Notes: generated from the letters alone by a model not told the origin. A stretch of 64,000 nucleotides of DNA from Kyrpidia spormannii (GCF_002804065.1 NZ_CP024955.1:1116001-1180000); one strand, 5' to 3'. Positions 33,766 to 43,641 are shown, counted from the first letter of the stretch. Numbers and translations: made by a program.

Positions 33766-33957
33766 GGCAAAGCACCATACCTTGCGCCGATGGCCATGCG
33801 GGTCCAGGTAGGGGAATGCGCCCAGGAGGCCTCCGGTTTTTTCGCGGAGCCCGTTTGGAAAAAAGAAAAACCAAATGCCGAACGTAAAATATAATTTACG
33901 ATATGTGTGTTAAACAAACCGCATAGTGTATAATATGCTTAAAAGGGGGTGGGGAAC

Positions 33958-35073
33958 GTGTCGGTAAAAACCATTGCCCGGAACCTTGAACGCATCCGCG
34001 GGGAACGGCGTATGAGTGTCGAGCAGTTGGCGAAGGCTGTCGGCGTTACCCGGCCGACGATGTACAAGTACCTGCGCGGCGAACAGCCAATCGACAGCGC
34101 AAAACTGGAAAAGCTCTGCGAAGCGCTGGGTGTGTCTGTCCGGCAGATTTTGTCGGAAGAGGTGGAAATGTTTACGTTTCTTTTTCGGGCGGACAACCCG
34201 AAAGAGAATTTTACCCAGGAGTTGCGGCACACCCTGCTTGAGCGGCTGGATGAGTATTGGAGCGTTGTGGAGGCCCTGGGTGAGAACCGCGTGGTCATGG
34301 TTCCGCCCAGCTACCGGCTGGAAGGGGAGCTGGATCACGTGATGAAGGCACAGATCCGGGACGTCGCCGATCGTGTCCGCAGCGCCCTTGGCGTCGAGGG
34401 CTACGTGGGGCACTTGATTTTCCAGATGCTTGAGGATTGGCACATCCATGTTCTCGCTTGGCCGCTTGGCAGCGGGTTTGACGCGCTTTCCGCGTATACC
34501 GAGCGACGGGGTGCTTTCATCATCGTGAACGATGACCGTGATATCCCGGAGGAACGCAAAATTTTCAGCGTTGCCCATGAGTTGGGTCATCTCCTCTTTC
34601 ATCGCGATCAGTACCGGGAGAACGGCGGAGCGTATGCCAAATCGCGCGGGAACCGGGACGAGATGGTAGCCAGCCAGTTCGCGAGCCATTTTTTGATTCC
34701 CCGGAGCCGCCTGACGGAGTGTGAGATGGTCCTGGCGCGGTCCCGCAACAAACTGCGCGACATTCTCCAACTGAAACGCGAGTTTGGTGTCAGCGCCCAA
34801 GCCTTGATCCTTGCCTTGAAAGATGTCGGGATTCTCACCGGTAGGGAATACGGCTACCTGAAGCGGGAAATTGAACAGCGGTACGGCATTCGGGAGCCGA
34901 ACCCGATGCCCTATGTGGAGAAGAACGGTCGGGCCAAGATGATGCTTAGGCGGCTGCACGGCGAAGAAGGCGTCAGTACGTCGAAAGCGGCGGCCGTGCT
35001 GGGCATCCCCTATGACGAAGCCAACCGGCTGCTGGCCGGGTGGGAACGGGAAGATAGTGCCGGTGACTTCTGA
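33958..35073 (+). CDS. XRE regulator fused to an ImmA/IrrE-type metallopeptidase
   Basis: Protein of 371 residues. The N-terminal XRE helix-turn-helix spans about 3-60 (RRMSVEQLAKAVGVTRPTMY). The ImmA/IrrE (COG2856) domain holds the zinc motif HELGHLLFH, with the second ligand region in DEMVASQFASHFLIP. Such proteins act either as antitoxins or as proteases that remove a repressor after DNA damage. GTG 33958 is favoured over GTG 33949 because GGGGTGGGG precedes it; a TATAAT lies at 33929-33934. The next gene, a PIN protein, begins before this one ends. The pair is a known toxin-antitoxin type in Firmicutes. Confidence 0.85.
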   Translation: MSVKTIARNLERIRGERRMSVEQLAKAVGVTRPTMYKYLRGEQPIDSAKLEKLCEALGVSVRQILSEEVEMFTFLFRADNPKENFTQELRHTLLERLDEYWSVVEALGENRVVMVPPSYRLEGELDHVMKAQIRDVADRVRSALGVEGYVGHLIFQMLEDWHIHVLAWPLGSGFDALSAYTERRGAFIIVNDDRDIPEERKIFSVAHELGHLLFHRDQYRENGGAYAKSRGNRDEMVASQFASHFLIPRSRLTECEMVLARSRNKLRDILQLKREFGVSAQALILALKDVGILTGREYGYLKREIEQRYGIREPNPMPYVEKNGRAKMMLRRLHGEEGVSTSKAAAVLGIPYDEANRLLAGWEREDSAGDF

Positions 35074-35596
35074 TGATCTGTATGGGACATCGGCCATTGT
35101 CGACAACAGTGTCCTAAACGAATTGGCGAGTCTCGGATCCGTGAGGTTGCTCAACGGGGTTTTCAGCCGCGTGTACATGGCGGAAAACATGATTCGGGTG
35201 GAAGCGCGTTTTCCGGGAGCCAACAAGGCGTTGGCGGAATTGGCCCCGGTTCGGATTGCGGCGGAGACGGAGGAAGAGATCGGGTTTTGGGCGGAGATCA
35301 TGAGGAAACGAAAGGCGTTAAGCCGTAACGACGCCGAAATGATTGCGATTGCCGCTCAACGGTCCCTGGTCTGTTGCACCAGTGACGGGCCGATGATCAA
35401 GACCTGCGAGATGTACGGGATTCGGCGGACCGGTACGCTCGGTGTCTTGGCCTTATCATATCGGCGGGGCCACATCACCCCGAAGGAATTTTGCGTATTG
35501 GTGGACAAGCTGTTTTCCCTCCCGGATGCGCGGTATAGTGAGTCTGTAAAGCGGGAATTCTTAGCCGGGTTTCCGGAGGTTTTCGGGGAAAAGTGA
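35057..35596 (+). CDS. PIN-domain protein partner of the ImmA/IrrE regulator
   Basis: Predicted ribonuclease of 179 residues. PIN-type acidic residues appear in AIVDNSVLNELA, ENMIRVEARF, LSRNDAEMIAIAA and TSDGPMIKTCE. GTG 35057 overlaps the upstream gene by 17 bases, giving translational coupling. It is longer than VapC toxins and closer to COG2405-type PIN proteins. As partner of an XRE-ImmA/IrrE protein it is the likely toxin. Confidence 0.75.
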   Translation: MPVTSDDLYGTSAIVDNSVLNELASLGSVRLLNGVFSRVYMAENMIRVEARFPGANKALAELAPVRIAAETEEEIGFWAEIMRKRKALSRNDAEMIAIAAQRSLVCCTSDGPMIKTCEMYGIRRTGTLGVLALSYRRGHITPKEFCVLVDKLFSLPDARYSESVKREFLAGFPEVFGEK

Positions 35597-36331
35597 TGGA
35601 TGAAAGAATTAGCCCTTTTTCGTTTGCCCTTGTTCCATGGAAAAAGGTGATCCAAGGGGCTCTCATGAGCAAGTGTGTAGTCCAATGGCTCCTAAGTCAA
35701 ATGCGAGATCGTCCGATTGAGTGGGAAAAACGGAGAAAACAATGATTTTCTTGAGAGAGGGGGAATGCGAATGGCTGCCGTAACTAGCGCAACTTGTACC
35801 GGATCCGACCGTCTCTGTCCTCGATGGGCCGGTGTGGTACCGTCTCCGGCTGTCGATGAGCGTCCAAATCACTTTTGATTCGGGATTCTTGGTCGCCGTG
35901 ATACATTGCCGGGCCAACTCAAGTTGACGTAAGGGGATGAGCGTTTGTGAGCCTGAATCCGTGGTGTCTTGGCGGAGAAGCCGCCCTGCGGGCCACAGAT
36001 CCCCCTTGAGACATTCGGAAGCCAGCGATCAGCCCCCTTTCAGCCAAAGGCTTGATACAAACGTCGAAACACAGGCAGCAACCGATTCCCTCGCCCCAGT
36101 CGCTGCCGCATTTGCCGGGCATGCTTGGTCATCTTGACCGACAGACCTTCAGATTCTCGACGCTGTCGTTGCCCGCATCCATCCGCACCATCGGTCGCAG
36201 ATCCGATACTTTTCTGTGAACACCTAAAATGGCGTTTTCCAAAGAGGAAGTTAAAGTCTCAGGTAGAACAGTTCTGAAGAGTCAATCACAAGAGCGACCG
36301 ACCAAAGCCACCCTGTTGGGAGGTGGGTGGT
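35597..36331. other. decayed intergenic region
   Basis: No intact gene. The minus strand between 36120 and 35660 has protein-like but broken frames (RMTKHARQMRQRLGRGNRLL; SRIKSDLDAHRQPETV-like) that might be a dead transposase. At 36320-36331 lies the GGGAGGTGG site of the following pseudogene. Confidence 0.3.
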
Positions 36332-36935
36332 ATGAACATCATCGTTTTCGGAGCCAGCGGCGGTACGGGACGGGGGTTCGTCGGGCAGGTGCTGGTTGAC
36401 GGCGTTGGTTCGGGACATGTCCCGTTTAAACATTAGCCATCCCCATTTGCGTGTTGTACAGGGAAATGCACCGGACCGTGAAGCGGTGCTTTATGCCATC
36501 GCAGGAGATGATGCAGTGGTTTCGTGCCTTGGAGCCAAGCAAGGCGGCCGGCCCAGTGCCGTTCTCACGGAGATGGCCCGGAATCTCATTGCCGGGATGA
36601 ATCAACATTCCGTACGTCGCATGTTGTACATGGCCTCGGCGGGTATTTATGGGGAACTGTCGGGCATCGGCGGTCGGTTGACAATGGTTTTATTGCGCAA
36701 CGTCTTCCTGGATCATCGCCGGGTTGCGGGCGTGTTGGCGGAAAGTGGATTGGGCTGGACGGTGGCCCGGCCTCTCCGATTGGAAAACGCCTCTTTGACG
36801 GGGAGATACCGGATCGCGCTTGAGGGGATTCCACATGGAGGCCGGAAAATTTCCCGAGCGGATGTGGCCCACTTTTTACTCGAGGCGCTCGGCGAGACGG
36901 ATTACGTGAAAAAGTCTGTGGCGCTGGCCTACTAG
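36332..36935 (+). pseudogene. NAD(P)H-binding (NmrA/SDR-like) protein with a 5' frameshift
   Basis: Starts MNIIVFGASGGTGRGFVGQV from a well-positioned GGGAGGTGG site, showing the GxxGxxG dinucleotide motif. After VLVDG the frame is lost near 36395; a second frame continues TALVRDMSRLNISHPHLRVV to the natural end (ISRADVAHFLLEALGETDYV). The missing residues correspond to HTV in relatives, so a deletion of about ten bases, probably between two TGACGGC-like repeats, broke the gene. A fragment of the same gene occurs at 49594-49798. Confidence 0.78.
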
Positions 36936-36960
36936 GGTTGTGTCCACCAACGATGGACAT

Positions 36961-37131
36961 TCAATTTTCCGATAGTCTTCTCATCATGCCGTCGTAACGG
37001 TCACATATTTTGTGTGCAATGGCTCGGATCTGGAGTTTCCGGGAATCCGACTGAGACGCCAGCCGCGTGATTGTCTCCTTCCCCTCCGGAGCCGCTGTGT
37101 CTTTCTCCTGTTTGTACCCGTTTGTGGTCAC
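36961..37131 (-). CDS. small protein, MTTNGYKQ family
   Basis: Fifty-six residues from GTG 37131, with an excellent GAGGAGGTGATT site eight bases before. Composition is basic and polar (TRLASQSDSRKLQIRAIAHK, ICDRYDGMMRRLSEN). The N-terminus MTTNGYKQEKDTAAP resembles that of the small gene at 20377-20559. The unusually strong ribosome-binding site suggests high expression. Function unknown. Confidence 0.6.
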   Translation of the reverse strand: MTTNGYKQEKDTAAPEGKETITRLASQSDSRKLQIRAIAHKICDRYDGMMRRLSEN

Positions 37132-37447
37132 CTGAAATCACCTCCTCGTATCATGTCGCCCCACGTCGGGGCGTCTGTGTGACATGCACATTTTCATCTT
37201 TGTCAGCCCGGATTGTCAGGGACACTTTCCCCTACTGATGACGCGCCTCCCACGGCATCTCCCACGGATACGTCCCACCCGTGGCCCGTGGAGCCGTTTT
37301 CCGCCTGCCAAATGGATGGCGGGGGTGTAATCGATCCCATTTTTCGCATGTCAGATTTGTCGAATGACGGCATTTCGAGGAGTCTCAGGAGGAGAATGCC
37401 TATCCAACTCCGAATTGTCCTTGTATTAGGATTCGGAGGGGAGAGAC
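37132..37447. other. intergenic region
   Basis: Carries the leader of the small gene above on the minus strand. No other gene seen. The left end of the IS1634-type element probably lies near 37370-37430, but no terminal repeat could be matched. Confidence 0.3.
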
Positions 37448-39144
37448 ATGCAACTTCCGGGTGTTACGGTGGAAGTTCACAAGCTGGAAGCAGCACCGCT
37501 GGTGGCGTACTTGTGTCGGGAGCTTCGGGTGGCTGAGATCATCGATGCCCACGTGACGTGGAACCGCCTCCGGACCGAGGTGAGCCCCGGCACCGCCATC
37601 ACGGCTCTCTTGGTCAATCTTCTCGTACGTCGAGAACCGTTGTACCCGGATCGAGTGGTTCTTCCGGGACATGGATGTGGAGGCATTGTTCGGCAATGGC
37701 ATCGAGGCCGGCCACTTCAATGACGACCGGCTGGCACGGGCCTTGGACAAGTTCGCCGACGCCGATCCTTGGCGCATTTATCACGAGATTGCCTTGGGAT
37801 CTCCGGATGCCCGGTCCCTGGTTCTGGATGTCATCCGGTTGGACACCACGTCCTTTTCCGTACAAGGTAGCTACGATCCCGCCGACTTCGAGGATGCGCC
37901 TTTTCGGATCACCCGAGGGTACAGCAAGGACCTGCGTCCGGACCTCAAGCAGTTTTTGTTTGGGCTGGGGAGCTACGGCGGTCTTCCCTTATTCGCGGAT
38001 GTGATGAGCGGGAAACGTGGTACGGGCCATGGACAGAGCGCATCACGGAACTGTTGTCGCCAGAGGTCTGGAACACCCTGATCGTCGTGGCCGATTCGGC
38101 CTTTGTCACCGAGGAAAACCTGAACACCTACGAGAAGCGGTGGTTCATTAGCCGGATGCCGGAAACGTATCGTCTATGTGAGACGCTCAAGGACCGGGCT
38201 TTTGCCGATGAGAGCCAGTGGATCGAGGTCGGTTCGGTGTCTCAGGAGGGAAAAGAGGCAGCGAGCTACCGGATTCAGGGGTTTGAAGACGAGTTGTACG
38301 GGAGGACCTATCGGTTTGTGGTGGTGGAGTCCTCGGCGCTCGATCAGCGCAAAGCCAAGCGACTGGAGAAACTTGTGGCGGAGGAGGCTCAGGCGATTGA
38401 GAAGGCGGTGGCCCAGCAGGAGCGGCTGAGCTACCACTGCGAAGCCGATGCCAAGGTGGTCCTGGAGGATTGGCGGCGGAGTCATAGCCGCTGGGGATTT
38501 CATCACGTAACAGGCCAGGTCGTTCAGGAAACGGCCGTCAAACGGCGGGTGGGACGCCCTCGGAAAAACGATCCCGACCCAGGAAACGTAGAGGTTGTTC
38601 GGTGGCGAGTGACCTTCACGGTGGAACCCGACACGGAGGCCATTGAACAGAGACGGCGGCGGGACCGGACGTTTATCCTGATCAGTAACGTCCCACGGAC
38701 GCGTCGGGCCCACGATGCCGACCTGCTCCGGGATTACAAAGGCCAGATTGAGGTAGAAAACCTGTTTCGGGCCTTGAAGTAGCCCTATTTTGTGTACGGA
38801 ATCTTCGTCAAGACGCCCAAACGCGTTTTGGCGTTGGCATACGTCTTTTTACTGGGGCTGCTCTTGTACGCGATCATTCAACACCGGGTGCGCCAAGGGA
38901 TGTGGGAGGATCAACAAACGGCACTGGCAATCGCGGGTGCGAAGTTCGCTCTCCGACCACCCGTACATTACTGAAAGAGTTTGACGGGTTAACCCATGTG
39001 ATCGTGTGTCTGCCGGATGGGACGGTCACCCATCATCATCTTCAAGGACTCACCGAAACAGGGATGCAGATTCTTCGATGGATTCGGATCCGGACGGATA
39101 ACCTCTTGATGGGAGCTTCTTTGCCACCGGCGGAAAGCGGGTAA
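37448..39144 (+). pseudogene. IS1634-family transposase with two frameshifts and an amber stop
   Basis: DDE transposase of the IS1634 (IS4-like) group, normally about 560 residues. Frame 1 from ATG 37448 (VTVEVHKLEAAPLVAYLCRE) shifts at about 37648 (one extra C) into RIEWFFRDMDVEALFGNGIE and the catalytic D of LVLDVIRLDTTSF. A second break near 38018 leads into WTERITELLSPEVWNTLIVV with D in VVADSAFVTEENL. After FRALK an in-frame TAG (38780-38782) precedes PYFVYGIFVKTPKRVLALAY. The inactivation is recent, because the rest is well conserved. Confidence 0.85.
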
Positions 39145-39410
39145 TCGACCTCTCGGCGGGGGGTCTTCGACATGATGCGACAACTGAATCCTCAGAGAGG
39201 TCTTCGTTTGTGGGTACAACGTCGAATTTTGTCGAAATAGGCAGATGATCAATTCCATGTTTCGACATTCTTCGATATGCGAAAAATGGGATCGATCAAA
39301 ATTGTAATCGTCTCTCCTCTTGCCGATTTTTCCTAAGTTTTGTATATTATGAGGGTGCACAGGGAACCTTAATCCCGCATGAACGGGAATGGATACCAGA
39401 AGGTGATTCG

Positions 39411-39581
39411 ATGAATAGGACGCTGCTTACCATGATTGTCGTTGTCGTGTTTTTCCTCCTGTCATTTGGAATGAGTTATGCCATGGAGATCTTTTTTCGC
39501 GGAAAACCGAAAACCCGAGAAGAACGCAAACGCGTATTCATCGGGGCGTTCATTTGGTGGATATTCAGTCTGTTTGGATAA
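39411..39581 (+). CDS. small membrane protein, 56 residues
   Basis: ATG 39411 follows AGAAGGTGATTCG. It encodes MNRTLLTMIVVVVFFLLSFG, a membrane helix, then a basic linker (RGKPKTREERKRVF) and a second short hydrophobic stretch (IGAFIWWIFSLFG) at the C-terminus. Both ends hydrophobic with a positive loop suggests a hairpin in the membrane. Function unknown. Confidence 0.6.
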   Translation: MNRTLLTMIVVVVFFLLSFGMSYAMEIFFRGKPKTREERKRVFIGAFIWWIFSLFG

Positions 39582-39701
39582 TATGAAATCTGTTGTAGAC
39601 GCTCTTCACCAAGAGAATTTATCCCTTCTCCCTTGATGTTGTTGGTACCAAGCCGGCGAAATTCCTCCATATTCCTTCGTTGGGGTTCTGTAAAAAGATG
39701 G

Positions 39702-40172
39702 TTAGCATTCATATCCAATGCGTCTAAAAAAATCTGGAACCATTATGTACTCAACTCCCTCCCACACATGTTTGCCTTCATCATTTTGAGGGGGAAAGTC
39801 CCGCACGTTGGCTGAAACGATGTAATCAGCCTTTGCGAATTTTGCAGTGGACCAAATAGGCAAATCATTTTCGTCAGCCAATTTAGGCCATGCAGGATAC
39901 CATGGTGGTTTTGGATCGACGCAGTCAAAAACAGAAGCAAGAAAAGACATCATGTCGTTATACCGTTTTGAAAGCTGCGTCCGCTCTCTTAGGCCACCTT
40001 TATTTCGAATCCAATTCCACGTCAAAGCACGATTAAGTTCAGCGATAATCCACGGCGACCATATTGGACGATACAATCCCTCATAGGCAGCGGTAACAAG
40101 GTGCTCTCTATTCGAGTTTGAGACCAACACTGAAGCATCAACAACAGCTATAGGTAGAACCAAGCGGGTCAC
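39702..40172 (-). CDS. PIN-domain toxin
   Basis: Protein of 156 residues with the PIN fold acidic residues in VVDASVLVSNSN, IIAELNRAL, and ADENDLPIWSTAKFAKADYI. Predicted ribonuclease toxin. It overlaps its antitoxin by four bases (ATGA) and is the second gene of the operon. Confidence 0.8.
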   Translation of the reverse strand: MTRLVLPIAVVDASVLVSNSNREHLVTAAYEGLYRPIWSPWIIAELNRALTWNWIRNKGGLRERTQLSKRYNDMMSFLASVFDCVDPKPPWYPAWPKLADENDLPIWSTAKFAKADYIVSANVRDFPPQNDEGKHVWEGVEYIMVPDFFRRIGYEC

Positions 40173-40594
40173 TTCTCCGTCTCTTTTTTCTCTTCTTTCC
40201 AGGGCAATTGTCCCATTTGACGATCGGACATTGCATCCAAATCTTCCTCAGTCAGGTCAAAATCCAAGTCCGCCATAGCATCTGCACGCCGTTTCAAGTT
40301 TTGGAACGCTTGGACATTTTTATCTCCGGACCGCAACAAGCGTTGAATCGACTCAACGGAAATCCGCATCCAGCCAGTCTCTCCAAACTTTCGGGCCTCA
40401 AGTTTTCCCTCTGCCACCCAGCGTTTCACCGTATTCACGGAACTGACGCCCAACATTTTCTTCGCTTCTCCAGTAGTCACCCAATTGCCACCCAGTTTTG
40501 TTGTTTGTTCCACTGCTGCCGTTTGTCTCATCGGTTTATCACGCTCCCTGTCTCCATCATATTCGCTACCGTCAAAAGTGTCAATACTGTTCAT
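40169..40594 (-). CDS. helix-turn-helix antitoxin of the PIN toxin
   Basis: Protein of 141 residues from ATG 40594 (preceded by GGGGTGAT); ATG 40600 is an alternative. The DNA-binding domain is of the MerR/excisionase type (WVTTGEAKKMLGVSSVNTVK, RWVAEGKLEARKFG) and the C-terminus is acidic (DFDLTEEDLDAMSDRQMG), which would neutralise the toxin. The operon is probably autoregulated at the palindrome 40606-40622. Confidence 0.75.
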   Translation of the reverse strand: MNSIDTFDGSEYDGDRERDKPMRQTAAVEQTTKLGGNWVTTGEAKKMLGVSSVNTVKRWVAEGKLEARKFGETGWMRISVESIQRLLRSGDKNVQAFQNLKRRADAMADLDFDLTEEDLDAMSDRQMGQLPWKEEKKETEK

Positions 40595-40605
40595 TTGCAT
40601 CACCC

Positions 40606-40622
40606 CACAAACAGTATTTGTG
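40606..40622 (-). promoter_or_regulatory. operator palindrome of the HTH/PIN operon
   Basis: Perfect inverted repeat CACAAA-CAGTA-TTTGTG, 12 bases before the antitoxin start. Confidence 0.6.
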
Positions 40623-40788
40623 CAAATAGTCTATTGTTAGTCTATATGGTTCCGTGGATGGCATGAACACTCGGCTGCAAGAAATCGGTGCTAAAACGAT
40701 CGGCACATTGCCGAGCACATACTGGACACAGGCGGGTTCAGATTCGCTCGATCATCATTCTTGTCGCAACCGGTAAGGCGGTGTGCCT

Positions 40789-41418
40789 TTAGATGGAGCC
40801 GTTCATCCCGGCGCCCTGGTGCGGAGGGTCGGTGGTCTCGACCGCTTTGTTCTTCGCCTGAGCCTGATGCCGGGCCACCTTGGCCCGGTTCCCGCAAATT
40901 TTCATGGAACACCATTTTCGTCGCCCGGTCGCATCCATATACAATAACACACAATCAGGGTTCGCACACCGATGCAGAGTCCGTAGATCTCCGCCTGCAA
41001 GCAGACGGAGGGCATCCAAAGCGACCAAAGATGCCAGAGCATCGGCGGGAGAACCCATCGGAACAGGAACCAAGGATGTGCCGATGATTCTATAAGAAAA
41101 CGGAGACCTCTCAATCAACCCCTCTAACGAGTCTTTCAAGCCATCGGAGGGGTTCCCTCCGTCTGCGATCTCCTCAAAATTCTTTCTCAACCAATTCCGG
41201 ACCGTTCGCAGTCTACTCAAGGCTTCAGGCGAATCATATCCCTCGGGAAGAACGGCAGGATCCAGACTCCCAACCTGTTCCATCTTCTCAACCCAATGAA
41301 CCAGATCTTCGGAAGTGACCAGCAAATCATGTCGGACACCCCGCCGAACCACCTCCGTGTTGACAAGATCAAGGGAAAGGTGTCCCGAAATAAGCGGAAA
41401 TTCTTTTTTGTGGACCAT
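40789..41418 (-). CDS. CGNR zinc-finger regulator (ABATE domain)
   Basis: Protein of 209 residues from ATG 41418, preceded by GGAGGT seven bases away. N-terminal ABATE-type region (GHLSLDLVNTEVVRRG) and C-terminal CGNR zinc finger (HRCANPDCVLLYMDATG, RRKWCSMKICGNRAKVARH) that binds DNA. These proteins are putative stress-responsive regulators. It is divergent from an MFS transporter, with one shared 141-base promoter region, so control of the transporter is likely. Confidence 0.85.
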   Translation of the reverse strand: MVHKKEFPLISGHLSLDLVNTEVVRRGVRHDLLVTSEDLVHWVEKMEQVGSLDPAVLPEGYDSPEALSRLRTVRNWLRKNFEEIADGGNPSDGLKDSLEGLIERSPFSYRIIGTSLVPVPMGSPADALASLVALDALRLLAGGDLRTLHRCANPDCVLLYMDATGRRKWCSMKICGNRAKVARHQAQAKNKAVETTDPPHQGAGMNGSI

Positions 41419-41481
41419 TTTCATACCTCCACACTGGGATTGATAACAACCCCGAAACACATCTAACTCTATTTTAGCGCG

Positions 41482-41517
41482 TTGACAGGTTAAATAAAAT
41501 CGGATATTATCCTAACC
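41482..41517 (+). promoter_or_regulatory. sigma-A promoter of the MFS gene with flanking inverted repeat
   Basis: TTGACA (41482-41487), 17-bp spacer, TATTAT (41505-41510). GGTTA (41488-41492) and TAACC (41513-41517) flank the spacer and -10 box as an inverted repeat and may bind the divergent CGNR regulator. Confidence 0.75.
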
Positions 41518-41559
41518 ATAAAAAATATATTCAAAGGGTTAGTTGAAGGAGGCGTGCCT

Positions 41560-42792
41560 GTGAATCGACCGTTTCTTGGTCCCCGCGTTGTTTTCGTCTC
41601 ATTTTTGACCTTGATCGGTGCTTTTGGTCTGAATCTCACAGCCGGTCAATTCTTTTCGCCCCTGCACGGGATCTACGGTTGGAGTTTGACGACCCTCAGT
41701 CTAGCGGTTTCCCTGAACATGTTGACATGGGGGATTTTCCAACCGGTGATGGGCCGGCTCATTGACAGGTTCGGCCCAAAGCCCGTTATTGCCGGAAGTG
41801 CAGCTTTGATGGGGATTGCTTTTTTGCTTTCCTCGACAATCACACAAATCTGGCAGTTTTTTGTGTATTACGGAATTCTCACCGCGGTGGGCTTTGCCGG
41901 CTGTGGTTCAATGGCCAATTCTGTTCTCGTCTCTCGCTGGTACGTCCGAAATCGGGCCGTGATGTTGGCGCGAAGTTCCATGGGGATGAATGTTGGTCAA
42001 TTGGTGCTCTTGCCTCTTGCGGGAATGTTGATCGCCTATACTAATTTTCGAATTGCTTTTCTTGTGCTGGGGTTCATGATGCTTTTGATCATCGTCCCCG
42101 CGTTCCTATTGTTGACAAAAAATACCCCTCAAAGCATCGGGCAGGCCCCGGATGGAGATCCGACATCCACCTTCACGCCTCCCCGGAGCGCTCCACTCTC
42201 AGAAGCGCTGCAAAGCCGGGTGTTCTGGTTGGCCAGCTTGGCGTTTGTCACGTGCGGATACTCCCTGTACATGGTCACCATCCATCTTCCGAAATACGCC
42301 GTGGATCTGGGCGGAGCGCTTGACCTTGGAGGAAGGCTCCTCGGAATAGCGGCGGCTGCCAGCGCTGTATCGATGTGGATCACCGGGCAACTGTCCAAGA
42401 CCCACAGAAAGAAAATATTGCTGATTTGGTTATATGCAATCCGGGCCATGGCACTTTTCTTTCTTGCCGTTTCCGCACACCTTTGGCAGCTATACGTTGT
42501 CGCAGTCCTGTACGGGATTTCTTCCATGCCGATCATTCCACTGGTGACAGGCATGATCAGCGAACGCTTCGGGGCCAACGCACTGGGAAGCATACTCGGC
42601 TCCACGTGGTTGTTGCACCAAATCTTCGCCGCTATTGGAGTTTTTGTCGGAGGATATCTGAGGTCTGCCACGGGGAATTACCATCTGTCGTTTTTAACCA
42701 GTGCCGTCGCTCTGATCATGGGCGCTCTGCTCACCGCCGCTCTTCGCGAGCCTGGAAACATGGCACATCTCCGTGCCGATCGGACATGTTGA
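41560..42792 (+). CDS. MFS transporter, oxalate/formate antiporter-like
   Basis: Twelve-helix major facilitator protein of 410 residues. The loop after helix 2 has the family motif GRLIDRFGPKPVI and after helix 4 SRWYVRNRAVMLARSSMGMN. Sequence and length fit the OFA (oxalate/formate antiporter) branch, which often exchanges carboxylates; the substrate cannot be stated. GTG 41560 is chosen because GGAGGC lies six bases upstream. Divergent from the CGNR regulator and followed by fragments of catabolic genes, so it may once have served an aromatic or organic acid pathway. Confidence 0.85.
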   Translation: MNRPFLGPRVVFVSFLTLIGAFGLNLTAGQFFSPLHGIYGWSLTTLSLAVSLNMLTWGIFQPVMGRLIDRFGPKPVIAGSAALMGIAFLLSSTITQIWQFFVYYGILTAVGFAGCGSMANSVLVSRWYVRNRAVMLARSSMGMNVGQLVLLPLAGMLIAYTNFRIAFLVLGFMMLLIIVPAFLLLTKNTPQSIGQAPDGDPTSTFTPPRSAPLSEALQSRVFWLASLAFVTCGYSLYMVTIHLPKYAVDLGGALDLGGRLLGIAAAASAVSMWITGQLSKTHRKKILLIWLYAIRAMALFFLAVSAHLWQLYVVAVLYGISSMPIIPLVTGMISERFGANALGSILGSTWLLHQIFAAIGVFVGGYLRSATGNYHLSFLTSAVALIMGALLTAALREPGNMAHLRADRTC

Positions 42793-42810
42793 TCCAACAG
42801 GGGGATCATG

Positions 42811-42918
42811 ATGAAAAAGGCTCTCTTGGTCATTGATGTGCAGAACGAATACTTTACGGGGAAACTGCCGGTTGTCAATTCATCTCAAAGTCTCGACAAC
42901 ATCTTAAAGGCTATGGAT
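42811..42918 (+). pseudogene. isochorismatase-family hydrolase, 5' fragment
   Basis: Starts ATGATG after AGGGGGATC and encodes [20 protein letters not shown] followed by [12 protein letters not shown], the N-terminus of cysteine hydrolases (catalytic D in VIDVQN). It ends abruptly at TGGATACATCCTG, where another gene fragment begins. Confidence 0.8.
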
Positions 42919-43400
42919 ACATCCTGTGGGCGGCGTTGTTTTCCCTGTCCCTGTTCTTTGCGGTCCTGATCGCGCTTTACGTTCTATCCGAAGTTTGGGG
43001 TATATCCTGACGAACGTGTGGAACGTGTTGGGCGTCGCGGCGATGATGATTTTGCCAGCCCGGATGCAGAGATTCTACCTGACACAATTGTACAAATCCG
43101 AAACGAAAGAGACGCAATGGAAACCGGGTATCCCACCCAAAGACCTGCGGCCCCCCGGCGTCGTGGGCGCGGGGCGCGGCATCGGCGGACTGGTTACCGC
43201 CGTTGAAGTCGCGAAACGCGGCGCGAAGGTGTTGGTGTTGGACCAACACTATTTGCCAGGGGGCGCGTGCACCACGTACTCCCCTTTTCCCCAAGATGAT
43301 GCCGCCCGGCATGAAAAACATCCCGTACGACGGTCCATTGGTGTCGACGGATCTTCCCTACAACAGCGGGAAATCGTTCGCTTCGTTTTCGACTCATCAA
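42919..43400 (+). pseudogene. FAD-dependent oxidoreductase (phytoene desaturase-like) fragment
   Basis: Broken frames encode a hydrophobic segment ([20 protein letters not shown]) and then GAGRGIGGLVTAVEVAKRGA followed by LVLDQHYLPGGACTTY, the FAD-binding dinucleotide motif of CrtI/retinol-saturase-like enzymes. The motif normally reads GAGIGGL, so small insertions have occurred. The rest of the enzyme is lost. Confidence 0.7.
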
Positions 43401-43641
43401 TGAATAAAGCTGCAGGAATGACAAATGACTTATGAGCAGGTCCTTTGGCTTCGGCAGGCTCTCCTGCGGCGCATTCGCGTGTTGTCGATGGAACGGGTGG
43501 CCGTGATGTTGGGATCGCGATACGTGGCAGGAATTCTTCCGCGTCCCCGAAATGTTCGGGGGCTGAGAGAGTACCGCCTGTTAGGCAGACCTCCCTGATG
43601 GTCGGTAGCGTCAGCCCAGGTTTTCGTCATCAATTCGCTAG

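Larger units (their letters stand above)
32075..33870 (-). mobile_element. IS21-family element, 5' part of istA lost
   Basis: Right end near 32075 (TGTCAATAGCGGATTAAAAC, the IS21-type terminal sequence). istB is complete and istA is truncated. Homology of istA ends near 33840-33870, followed by unrelated sequence, so the left end is missing. Confidence 0.8.

Noticed and set aside
43555..43630. CTGAGAGAGTACC-containing stretch resembling part of a TPP riboswitch
   Set aside because: The remaining conserved TPP elements and the downstream thiamine gene are missing; only one short motif matches.
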